The position numbers and the translations under genes are program-made. Positions 44,713 to 56,870 of a DNA stretch of 64,000 nucleotides are shown here, in pieces. Numbering within the stretch: the stretch's first letter is position 1; each line of letters begins with the position of its first letter. The DNA is from Paragonimus westermani (Eukaryota; Platyhelminthes; Trematoda; Plagiorchiida; Troglotrematidae): positions 93,928 to 157,927 of the forward strand of contig QNGE01000906.1 of NCBI GenBank assembly GCA_008508345.1. Direction: 5' to 3'. Below the pieces are notes generated by a model, which was not told the DNA's origin, made no database searches, and saw only the letters and a list, made by a program, of their open reading frames with translations.

Positions 44713-47700
44713 GACAATACGTGGTGTGATTATATACGTGTCCATACCCTGTCTATCTCTGATTGTCTGTCATATATAACTTGCATGTTTTACGTTTGCG
44801 ACTGATAAGAGTAAACGAAATATTAACACATCGCAACATATGTCTTCTTTCTATGCTGATGAAGTTCTTACATTTACGTTTTATTTAGCTGTAACGTAAG
44901 AATAGCTTTGTAAAAATGTTGTGATTTACGAACGGGTGGCTCTTATACGTTCATTTTGTACATGTTAGACTTTCCTCTTGTTTGACTAAACACAAGTTGA
45001 CAAACCCTTTCCATTAGTATGTAGAGCGTGTTTCATTAAAGAGCTCAATGGTGTAGTCATTTTATAAGATCGACGTGTGAACTTTAGGAGGCGAAATGCT
45101 TCCGATAATATCGGAATTGATTCTTAGTGTTTCGATTTTATTTCTTGGACCAAACTGACCACTTCAAACTAAGCTTTCTTTGCGTTCACTGTGTATTGTC
45201 AAAGTTCTGGAATCCGGGGTCTTTTGCACTACTTTTCTAGTGCATTAATTCCGACTTTTATCAAGGAATCATGGTGTGCTCATGAGAAACATTGTATTCA
45301 CAGAGCGAAGCGTTTGTTGTTTAAGTTCCAAGTACCGCTCAGAATTATGACGTTATTCAAATATAGCCTATCGAATTTCTTTAATCGAACCACCAAATAA
45401 ACGAGATATTAAACCACGATCGGAAACGTCATTCGGTAAGATAAACTGAATTGGAGGGAGTGACAAGACTTGTAAGTCGTGATTATGGGGTTACTGTTTG
45501 AATTTCCTACCGAGTTAGTCCCCTATAAGAAAATATGGTGAAGCGATTAGTACTCAAACGCGAAAAATAGATGACATTTTGAGCGAAAAGTTTCGGTTGC
45601 GCTGATGTGCGGCTATTGGTGTGATAGCCAACGAGGTCGTTCTGGGAATGCTTGGCTGCGGTGTAACCTCCAGTAATGGTATATATGAAATTTGAGTGGT
45701 AGGATTTGACCAGGTTGAAAGTCAGGTGCATAATTGCAGTCGCAAGATTGACTGAAATATGTGCCCGAATGTGAAAGTTGTGGGTAGTTCAGTGTTATTG
45801 AATTCACACCAACCAACTGAATAACCGATTAAAGTTATCCAAGTGTTCTTCTTATCTTGATCGAGCACGTGGTTTGCTTGATCAAAGGTTATTCGACTAA
45901 TTAATGATACCAGTTTGCTGTTCGTGTTGTTTGTTTATGTTTTGCATAGTAAAATGCGTCTGACGTCTGTTTTCATCGGCGTTGTCGTAATATCGCTAAG
46001 CATTTTTCGATACGTCCCATTGCATACTTCGCGGCGAAATTATAAACCAGTGCAAAACTAAACGTAAGGACCTGATGGAAGAAATGGAAGCTATTGGTTG
46101 ATCTGAAGCTTCAACCAACCTGTTGGTAGACAAACGCTGACAGCTCATCTGGATTGCAGTAACTGGGGTTGTCGAGATGTGAACTGCAGTAAATGAGCTA
46201 AAATGTGATAGGCAGTTTTCAAAAACTGCTCGTTTCCATGGGATCCGTCCAGAATACAGGTTAGTTGGGTGCGAAATTTTGTTCACATTCTGGCTGTCCC
46301 CGTGTTGGCACTTGGACAAGAGCATAGTTACTGAACGATGAACGTTAGTGTGAGTCGGATTAGTGTTTAATTTTAGTATCAAACTGAAACTACTTCACAG
46401 AGCAGTGACTGAGCACTGGAAAATCGTCTTGTATTCTTGCAACTGCGGCCTAAAAGCTGCTAATCTGTTGATGCCAAATTCTATCAGAAGTAGGTTTGCT
46501 AACGTTCTTAATAATTACGATCACCATTAAGACTGACACCACTAGAGTTCTCACAACCATGACTACCAAAATATACATTCTACTTCGAAAGTTAGAAAAA
46601 TATCGTGATAGAAACGACCTGTCCCCGATGTTTGTCCTATCGAGGCACCAAAAAATGCGCAAGAAATTGGGCGCCACCATTAAGTGGGTTATTCAAGCAA
46701 CCTCCACACAAAAATATGCCCCGAATGCCAGGAGTGTGTACTCAATAGTCGACGTTTTCAGAAGAACATCACAACGAGGCCGTTATCTGCGAACCAAGTA
46801 TTTTACTAGCTGCGTGGAGTGCCTGTCATTTTGTAGAACGCAGAGCCTTGCTTAGTGACCAGCGCGGACTTCGGAATAGTTGTGCATTTTCACATACAGA
46901 TGCTTGAAACCAAGAAGCTATATCTGAAGGCGGCTGATGACGGTAAAGACTTGCACAGTAATTTCGGCGTTCTCAAAACTCTGTAACTTCAGCGGTACAA
47001 TTGCAACGGTAATTCTATTCTGTGGCCTTCAGAGTTTAGCACAGACTGATATTTTGAGTCAACATTGTACCGTCTGATTGGCACACAGCAGCAAATCGTA
47101 CTCCACCGCATTATTTAAAACTTGTCTTTATTATCATTTGTAGTAGCATTAATAGTGTTATTCGTCCACAAGATTCAAAAGTAACCAGGCACGTTTATAC
47201 GCTGACTACGGAAAAAGTTGGTGAATCGTGGCTAGTGCTTAGGATAGGAGCTCCAACTCTTAATCGTAACATCTTGCTACAACACCTCAGTCTGCCTTCC
47301 ACTCGGAGTAATATAATGTGTTGCACACTGGTTACATGCCTTGTTTCTATTAAGTTTCAGATGACGGAAGGCTAGGTGTCACAGGTTGCTAATAAGAACA
47401 GTGAGTGTTCTTCTGAGAAGGACTTGGCTCATTTTCTAAGTGCGTCCTGGTGGCATAGAAACCCAGAACCACCCGTAGAATAGCAACTTGTTGTTTGAAA
47501 CTCTCAGTTAGAGATAGAAAACATCAGTACCATCTAGGTGGGTTTCTTTTATGCTTGCTTGACTTTCTCAAGCTACACATCTGTTTTGGTGTACGACTTC
47601 AATCAGATTCATCCAGGTCCCTGCTCATAGGACTCACCAAATTCCAAGATGAAACTTGTTCCCTGGTTTTGTTTATTTCGTTTCCCTTCTTTCTAGTGAT

Positions 47701-50700
47701 GTTTCTTGCAACCGTCCGACAAATATCCAAACGTATTTAGGCATTGTGTGGGTTCTTTAATATTAGAAGAGCTGCTTACATAATCAGTGTTCATTCACAT
47801 TAGCTTGCGGACTATCAGAGGAAGCCATTTTGGACTTGTTTAAAATTCTATTGCAAACTGGTGTTAGAACTATTGCACAAAACGAGACTGGTTTGGTTGC
47901 AGATCCAGTTAATGCAACTATATCAGAAATGAATTGACCGAAAGTGCTTCTACAGATAGAAGGATGATTAATTCTGTTCATCCGCAGTTTTTCTCCTGTT
48001 CAGTAACGTAATCAAAATGTATCGTCGTATCCTCGCACACTGTACTGTACGTTGGAAACATCGATGTGATTTACGCTACTGACAGCAGCAACCGAAGCCG
48101 AGTATCATTCTGCCTGGTCGGAACACTTGAACTTGACGAAAACCCTGCAAAACTTCACGTAAGAGTGTCTGATAAGTGCAAAGATTGTGTAAACACTACT
48201 GTCTACTACACTGGTCGTCTCCCACAGCTGGCCATCTTCAATGGTCAAACATCGCTTGTTTACTTTGCTATATTTCTGACCTCATTCTGGAAGTGGATGA
48301 ATTAGTCAACCTCTGATTTCTGTTGGCACGGCATCCTCATTTAGCGACCCAAACATTTGCGTTTATAGTCTCAATATCCTAGAAACATCCATTCACTTCA
48401 GTCGACTGTTTCATCTCAGTTAGGCGATACATGTCTTGGTACACGCTGCCAATTACACCCTGTCCGTAATCACTAATCACGGTTTGGTAATCTTATCTGT
48501 TTTTTACATTTGAAAAACTAGATCACCCAATGTTCGATTGTAAAGCGTTTACAATAGGTTTATTCTGCATAACAGTGTGACTATACTTGCCAGCGACAAA
48601 CGTAATATTTGATACCAACCTGAACGATTCTCAATGACTAGTTGGGACAATACGTGGTCGATTCACATCGCTCAGTAGAAAAACTTATTACCCAACTAGG
48701 ACTTACCAAATGAACTGCTTCAGACGCACTAATCTCGAAGCACACTCTTGAAGATTCAATGGTATTTTTTAAATAAAATTACTTTTCATGTGAATGCACT
48801 TACTTATGTGATCATGGCTGCTAGATCATTACCTGCACTAAATTCATCGAAACATGTGACACATCAGTGAACAGAATTGACGCGCTGCCTCGTGCCAGAC
48901 GACGCGCTGGAAAATGGATTTTCTCCAATACTCCGTGTGTTTGTTGTGTTGTTCATTGTAAGAAACTAAGTTTTGAGGGAACTTCATTCACAATACTTTG
49001 TCCCTCTTAATATTTCCGATAGTACTATAAAGAACCGAAATCCTTTGATGCTTTCCTGTTCAACATTTTGAGCAGTCTGAACTTTATTAGAGTGAAACCA
49101 CACAAAAAGTGGAAGAGATTGTAAGTGGTGACAAGTGTACACAAACACACAGACACATCACAACGTTACGTTATAATACTGAGGCACCGAAACGTCGGAG
49201 ATGATTCGTCTTTAACTGAAAATTTTCGCGCTGGTTCGTCTATCCGATAACGTCCCAGTAAATTGTGGGCTTTATCTCGTTCTGAGGATTAACATAACCT
49301 TGGATACTGTGATGATGTTCATTATGTGGCGGTCTGATTTCAATGCCTATCTGTATCATTTCTATGGGACAAAAGATGAAACTGGAGAAGCGTGTTTCCA
49401 ACTGCATCTATGTTTCCATTGTAAACTATTCGCAGACAGATGTTCGCACATACCAAATGAAATGATGATCCAGATATTAGCAGATGATTCCCATTTGTCA
49501 CGTTCTGCCGAAATAGGTATATTGTAAGTTTGATATACTTCAACGAAACCTCCCCGACAACAAGTAGAACAGTTTTTGCAATTCGCTATTAGTGTTGCCG
49601 GAAAATACTCACCTGATTTCAGTTGCTAGCAATCCCACAACACTCACAGAGTAACCGTGCAGAATTCTTTGCTTTTCTACATTTTTTGGGCAGAATTCTA
49701 CTAAAATATGAGTGTTTCAGTTTTTGGACCGACCGATGCAAAAAAAACTGTGTGAAGCACTACTTTTCAACCTTTAAGCTGAACACTGGCCGAATTCTGA
49801 CGTGTCGTTGCTGTGTTTCGTTTGAAGTTTTAAAAGTCTACACTGCTTCTCACATTGCTTGTTGACTAAACTCGGCGTTTTGACAAATTTTGCTCGGAGC
49901 CGTTTACCATTAAACTGCTAGGCACCCACGTATCCTGAGAAATTTAGGAGACCGATTAGATATTGTTGATGATACAGCCAATGTGCTTGCATTCACTAGG
50001 TATCGGAATCACATCAGTCCGAAGAATAAACAAGTCCAACTTTGTAATTTTAACGTGCAAAGTTTTAACACACGTTACTCAACGGTAACAACAAGTGACG
50101 TGCAGTTGCAGGCAGTTCGCACATAAACTCAGAATTGTTGCAAGATCTGGCGGCTGTGGGAAATTCTCGGGTCATAATTCATTTTAATGGTCTTGTATTT
50201 CTACGCCTCATTCGGTAGACCTGTACACACTTCTCGGGTGACAGTAATAATCAGAAGTAACTGGATATTTGAATTGTATCCTCTGGAGGCAATCGTGTGC
50301 ACCATATAAAAATGGGTGCCGCTGAGAGTGTGGACAGCATAATTCAATTGTGCCTCAATTGGGAGCAATAACGTGGCAATAATCAAGGATGCCAGATCGA
50401 ATCTTGAACAACTATGGGACACTACCAAACACAGAACGACAGTCTAGTGCTTTGATGAAAATTGTATCGCCTGACAAGTGTATCTGATTGCAAATCCTCC
50501 CAAAATGCAGTCGGGTTTTTCCTAACCGTTTGCACGCTATTTCACTATCGTTCAACAAAACGTAGTCTCCTACCGAACGAGAATTTGTCAGTGAAATATA
50601 TCACATAATCATAGACAATATACACTTAATGCTAGTTTTCATAAACCTCATAGTATTCTTCACGTATTTCAAGTTATAAGTAACACATTTCACCGTATCA

Positions 50701-53239
50701 CTGCTATCGGTGACTAGTTGAACAAACCCTGCGGCGCCATTCCAGAACTCTCATTGGTTTGGTAACCAGACTTCTGATTGGTGATCAGTGTTTTTAAAAA
50801 CCTAACAAGGATGAAGGATAACACAGTACAAACCTGAATCATGGGGCAACATGCCATGAAACTTGACCTCAGCTTTGTGTTTGTCTCTCAATTCACGCCT
50901 TTCTGCGCATGAGTGGCTGCACAACCACCTTCCTACACATTTCTCAAATGTACCAAGTCGCTCTTGCCAAGCCCGATTTTACGCGTATTCACGATTGATT
51001 TTGGTAAGTGGCAGACGAACGGGAATGGAAGGGTGATTAACGACACAACGTCTTTTGCGGTCCGACAGAGTTAATGACACAGCCATATATCAAACGGTTC
51101 CACGGGTTTCTTACAAACGACCAAGGAAATAAAGGATAGTTGCAATGATGTAATTATATCTTCTCAAATTCGTTCCTTCAGGAATTTGTTATAAATCACC
51201 GGAATTGTCTCAGTTGGATTCATTCCATATGTATCGAAAAGGACAGTGTTCTAAGTGTATTTGGTCGAAAATATGTTCCCTAGTGTTACGTAATTGACTT
51301 CAGAAATGCATCGTTTATGGTTGCTTATCGAGCGTCTTCCTGTGTGCAGTCCACCTTAGGTTCTCGACGTTATACAGTTTCTGCTTAAAGACGACTAACA
51401 AGATTGAAATTATTAAGACACTTAATTTCAGTTCAACACGGCTTTTTACCACATTCGCCATCTACTATGACAGTTGATCTCTAAATAAGCTATCCGTGAT
51501 CATTTAACTCGGCCACTGATGGATATGTAAACCTTGATTTGAGTCTTAGGTATTTATTACTAGGTCCATCGGCTAGCCTGTTTAACTCGAGAATGTCTTC
51601 TGTTGGTAGAATTTTGTCATTGACATCCTTCGGAACGTTGCGTGAGAAAAAACAGATTAATATCCGGCTTGCTATCACACCGGCTCATGAGGTTTGATGT
51701 CATATCAGTTGTTTCTCCAGACGCCTATTTCAACTACAAAAATCGACCAAATGGAAAACACCATCAGTGTTTCTGACCAGGTAGATGAATAATTTTCTGT
51801 GGCGTATTAAGCACAGAACTAGTAATTCACACCTGGTGTTAACACCTACACTGGTAGACTCAAACGAGCTGTTCGTGAACAGTTTGCTAGCAATCTAAAT
51901 TATCTAGGAATAAATCGTCACTCCGGTTCAGTTCTAACTTCAGGTTGTAGGATATGAGATAAAGTAGATAGATAAAATGATGTAGGACGATTTACGTATA
52001 GTCGCTGCATTGATAGAGTAAACCGGTTCTTCTGAAGGTAATCAGAATTAGGGAAGACGAATGTAGGTTAAAACCTGTTGAGCAGCGCACAATCACACTG
52101 AAGAAGTCTATCAGGTAGACTTTGTGTATCTTGAGAGGAGTAGCCGTGCTAGCAGAGCCACTTGGTTCCAGTTTGAGCAAACCACAATGGAATTAAACTG
52201 ATGTTTACACGTTAGTTCACCAACATGAAAAACATTGACAAATTTCTCCAGATTCCAAGTAACAGCTGGAGTATTGTTGATAACCAACTAATTAACAAGA
52301 ACATTAAAGTAGGTTAGATTATCTTTAATGCAATCGAAAATTGCCGGAATATTTCGGGTTTCTTAGGAGCTTATATATCTTGACGCGTCAAAAATATTCA
52401 GCATCAGGTCTTTAGAGGCTCCTTAAGAAGCCAAATCTATATTCACTCGTGAAGAGTGAGCACAACTTCAGGAATTTTCTTCTTCAAAACTTACAACACA
52501 TGCATTTTATGGAAAAAGCTAGGAGATAAAGCACTTCTCGTTTTCTCCAGAAAGTATTCAGTGTTTTGTTTTAGTCATTAAAAACGTATGCCCTGTGTAC
52601 AACCAAATCTCACTGCAAGCCGTGGCATCTCGGAATTGCATGCCTCAAAATTTCTTTCGTCCTGATAATAATCAACTGTTAACGGCACTACAATTTTAAT
52701 TCAACATATACGTAAAACTGAGGAGGCAACAGGATATCACGTTGAAGTGCTCCAGAAATACGCGTACAATTCATAACTCGTAAAACATAATGACCTTCAG
52801 GTAAAATCTCAGTCGACTAATTCACAGTATTACTAAACCAGGGAATAAGCACAGGTATTTGGTATGTGGTTCAGATTTAAATGTGGATGAACGGTGGTGT
52901 CGAGCAGATGCAATTCGGTTAAAATGGTTTGAAAGATCCCAGTGGATTATCAGCTGATACAACCAAATTGTAGAAGATTTACTGACTGGTGAGAAGCTCA
53001 AACCTTGAGCTCATTTTCATCTGCATTGAAGGATGTGAAAAAGAATGGATTAGAAAGAAGAGGCATGAAATAAAATTTTGCATCGGAAAGAGTCGGGGTT
53101 CGAACATCATGCAGAAAATGCCAGTAAAACATAGTAACCTAGTAGTCGAACCTGAGAAGAGGAAAAACACAGAGACATCGGAGAATCAAACAAAAAAGAA
53201 GCTGACGAAGCCGGTGACAGCGATGAGTAACCGAATGAG
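44713..53239. other. Long stretch without recognisable genes
   Basis: About 8.5 kb. Open frames reach 128 codons (minus, 45996-46382) and 119 codons (plus, 46496-46855), without recognised domains. A hammerhead-like string CTGATAAGAGTAAACGAAA (44802-44820) lies 90 bp after the PLE endonuclease remnant. GAAACGTCGGAGATGA at 49189-49204 recurs with one mismatch at 58748. Nothing else was seen. Confidence 0.5.
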
Positions 53240-53560
53240 ATCTGGGAGATAAATCTAAGGAGAAACAAGGGGAAAATGAGAAAAAAGAGGAGCGGAAGGC
53301 GAACTATAGTAGTTAAAGCAGTAAACGGATGCCAAAAAGGAAAAGAACATGCAAGGAAAGATGGAAAAAGAAGGGAGTGGAAATTTTGGAAAAGTAACAA
53401 AAATAGAATATGAGGTAAAACGAGGAAAGATTTTGAAGGAAGAAGGAGGCACGAAAACGAGGTCGAAAGGAGAGGAAAGAAGATCGATAACATGAAAAAC
53501 ACGGAAAACGAGGCCAGGAAACCAGGAGAGAACAATATGCAGAGGAAAAGGAGGAGTCCC
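53240..53560 (+). repeat. Purine-rich (GA) tract
   Basis: About 320 bp in which the plus strand is strongly biased to A and G, with motifs such as GGAAAAAGAAGGGAGTGG, but no fixed repeat unit. The 185-codon minus-strand frame across it (Leu/Phe/Ser-rich) is a translation of the tract and is not taken as a gene. It abuts the tandem array. Confidence 0.8.
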
Positions 53561-53593
53561 ACATGGATTAACTTCAATTTCCCAATGAAAACG

Positions 53594-56500
53594 TCGTGTT
53601 TTGTTGAATGTGGTGTGTGATGTGTACGATGTCTGACTGGATGTTGTATCCTGATCGCAATCATGGTGATAAAAGATTTGTACGGTTTAACTTACCGGTT
53701 GTACCACCAGTTGTTCCACGCACAATTTGTTTGCCACGCGACTGTTCATCGATGCTCGGCTGAGTTGTCAACAGCTTTCTGGTACGGTTTACGGTTGCGC
53801 GCATCGAGGCGTTGGTGGCTGCGTCGTCCACTGGTGATTGACTCGTACCATCCGCGCTTGGTGTGCCTGAGGTGAACAAAACATTCGCTTGTTGATGCAC
53901 AATTATGTGGACACGGATAGCATTGGGGGATGAGCTGTTCACATGCATCATAACCACAGATCACACATACGTCCGAATTCTCATTCTGTGCGAAACGTTA
54001 GGCATGTCTGCCCAAGTCTCGTATTCGAATGACACTCACATGTTCCGTATCTGGAACACGTATGGGAACACATGTGGCGCAAGAGAGCGTGCCACACAAA
54101 CAACGTTCGTATCGTTCGTCACGTTTGTTTCGGAGAGAAGAGCGTTTGCTCGAAATCGACTGTTTCGCGGAGTACGGTGTGTGAATTTGGTTGCCCATGA
54201 TGCAATCCGTGCGAAAACGGTAAGCGCGCATTCGGTGCATTCTCAGCTTGTTCTCTTCCGAACGCGGTCCTATGGCTACCTGCCACGCATATCACACACG
54301 TCAGATATAGGGACATTAATTTGACACGCTATTCGCGCTGCACGGCAAATGTTCTGCTCGCCACGTTCCCATTTGCTCAACCATTGTGGTCACATTCACA
54401 CGTTCCTTGGCACGAGTAATGCTGCATTCCTAATCTGCCAATGGAAACAAACTAGCTGGCACACCTCACCAACTCACCTCTATGAAGACCATAGGTCGCG
54501 CAATCCGAGTGCCCATTCCGATCTACACATTGATGCGGATCTGGAACAGACTGATTGTGGGAGTGTTCCACAACAGTGCACGACAACACATGCTCACTGA
54601 GAATGTGGGAGTGTGATGAATTGTATGGCAATGAATAGACCGCGAACCGGAAATAAGTGCGGATCCGAGTGCGTTGTTTGATCATCGAACTGACGTGTTG
54701 TGTTGAATGTGGTATGTGATGTGTACGATGTCTGACTGGATGTTGTATCCTGATCGCAATCATGGTGATAAAAGATTTGTACGGTTTAACTTACCGGTTG
54801 TACCACCAGTTGTTCCACGCACAATTTGTTTGCCACGCGACTGTTCATCGATGCTCGGCTGAGTTGTCAACAGCTTTCTGGTACGGTTTACGGTTGCGCG
54901 CATCGAGGCGTTGGTGGCTGCGTCGTCCACTGGTGATTGACTCGTACCATCCGCGCTTGGTGTGCCTGAGGTGAACAAAACATTCGCTTGTTGATGCACA
55001 ATTATGTGGACACGGATAGCATTGGGGGATGAGCTGTTCACATGCATCATAACCACAGATCACACATACGTCCGAATTCTCATTCTGTGCGAAACGTTAG
55101 GCATGTCTGCCCAAGTCTCGTATTCGAATGACACTCACATGTTCCGTATCTGGAACACGTATGGGAACACATGTGGCGCAAGAGAGCGTGCCACACAAAC
55201 AACGTTCGTATCGTTCGTCACGTTTGTTTCGGAGAGAAGAGCGTTTGCTCGAAATCGACTGTTTCGCGGAGTACGGTGTGTGAATTTGGTTGCCCATGAT
55301 GCAATCCGTGCGAAAACGGTAAGCGCGCATTCGGTGCATTCTCAGCTTGTTCTCTTCCGAACGCGGTCCTATGGCTACCTGCCACGCATATCACACACGT
55401 CAGATATAGGGACATTAATTTGACACGCTATTCGCGCTGCACGGCAAATGTTCTGCTCGCCACGTTCCCATTTGCTCAACCATTGTGGTCACATTCACAC
55501 GTTCCTTGGCACGAGTAATGCTGCATTCCTAATCTGCCAATGGAAACAAACTAGCTGGCACACCTCACCAACTCACCTCTATGAAGACCATAGGTCGCGC
55601 AATCCGAGTGCCCATTCCGATCTACACATTGATGCGGATCTGGAACAGACTGATTGTGGGAGTGTTCCACAACAGTGCACGACAACACATGCTCACTGAG
55701 AATGTGGGAGTGTGATGAATTGTATGGCAATGAATAGACCGCGAACCGGAAATAAGTGCGGATCCGAGTGCGTTGTTTGATCATCGAACTGACGTGTTGT
55801 GTTGAATGTGGTATGTGATGTGTACGATGTCTGACTGGATGTTGTATCCTGATCGCAATCATGGTGATAAAAGATTTGTACGGTTTAACTTACCGGTTGT
55901 ACCACCAGTTGTTCCACGCACAATTTGTTTGCCACGCGACTGTTCATCGATGCTCGGCTGAGTTGTCAACAGCTTTCTGGTACGGTTTACGGTTGCGCGC
56001 ATCGAGGCGTTGGTGGCTGCGTCGTCCACTGGTGATTGACTCGTACCATCCGCGCTTGGTGTGCCTGAGGTGAACAAAACATTCGCTTGTTGATGCACAA
56101 TTATGTGGACACGGATAGCATTGGGGGATGAGCTGTTCACATGCATCATAACCACAGATCACACATACGTCCGAATTCTCATTCTGTGCGAAACGTTAGG
56201 CATGTCTGCCCAAGTCTCGTATTCGAATGACACTCACATGTTCCGTATCTGGAACACGTATGGGAACACATGTGGCGCAAGAGAGCGTGCCACACAAACA
56301 ACGTTCGTATCGTTCGTCACGTTTGTTTCGGAGAGAAGAGCGTTTGCTCGAAATCGACTGTTTCGCGGAGTACGGTGTGTGAATTTGGTTGCCCATGATG
56401 CAATCCGTGCGAAAACGGTAAGCGCGCATTCGGTGCATTCTCAGCTTGTTCTCTTCCGAACGCGGTCCTATGGCTACCTGCCACGCATATCACACACGTC

Positions 56501-56635
56501 AGATATAGGGACATTAATTTGATACGCTATTAGCGCTGCGCAACAAATATTATGCTATCCTATATTCCAAATGCGCAACCAGTGTGTTCACGTTCATACA
56601 TCCCATGGCACGAGTAACGCTGCGTTCTAATTGTG
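53594..56635. repeat. 1,099-bp tandem repeat, 2.7 copies
   Basis: Copies begin at about 53594, 54693 and 55792; the third is near-identical for about 730 bp to 56521 and then continues as diverged but alignable sequence to about 56635. The period is exactly 1,099 bp at every landmark checked, and the copies appear identical by eye apart from the first about 30 bp of copy 1 and the end of copy 3. Long open frames occur on both strands in each copy (139 codons plus; 98, 80 and 72 codons minus) and are identical between copies. It may be a recent segmental tandem duplication, a satellite at its origin or an assembly expansion. Confidence 0.95.
53746..54240 (-). other. Cys-rich reading frame inside repeat copy 1 (possible exon)
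   Basis: In one minus-strand frame, 54240-53998 ends with CLCGTLSCATCVPIRVP and a TAA. The same frame reopens at once and reads SDVCVICGYDACEQLIPQ and CYPCPHNCAS down to 53746. The Cys spacing (CxxC, x4, C, x6, C, xx, C, xxx, C) looks zinc-finger-like, and an AG acceptor-like CGCACAG stands just before the second part. The same frames recur in copies 2 (about 54845-55339) and 3 (about 55944-56438). I recognise no family; chance Cys clustering in a CA/TG-rich repeat is a real alternative. Confidence 0.25.
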
Positions 56636-56870
56636 CCTTCTGCTATATTCTTTGGCTTCCCTCTCTCGTTCTTCCGACGATTTTTTCCTTCTTCGTCTTC
56701 TGTGTCTTCTCTTCTCTTTTCTCTCTCCTCTCTCTTAGTGTTCCTTTGTTTTCTTTCTCAGTTTCTCCGCTTTTTTACAGGTTCCTTCTTCTTTTTTCTC
56801 GGATTCATCTATGTTCATATTTGCTTCTTCTGCTTATACTGATGTTTTTATTTTTTAAATGTTATTTTGG
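56636..56870 (+). repeat. Pyrimidine-rich (CT) tract
   Basis: About 235 bp of C and T on the plus strand, e.g. TTCTCTTCTCTTTTCTCTCT, directly after the tandem array. It is the strand-opposite of the purine tract before the array, but I could not align the two as inverted repeats. The Phe/Ser/Leu-rich frames here (96 and 69 codons) are composition artefacts. Confidence 0.8.

Noticed and set aside
45996..46382. 128-codon minus-strand frame
   Set aside because: No motif, no start context, and length within what 64 kb can yield by chance.
53107..53664. 185-codon minus-strand open frame, Leu/Phe/Ser-rich
   Set aside because: It is the translation of a purine/pyrimidine tract; low stop density and hydrophobic content follow from base composition.
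53905..54324. 139-codon plus-strand frame, repeated at 55004 and 56103
   Set aside because: Its conservation between copies only reflects the recent tandem duplication; no motif, and frames are open on both strands.
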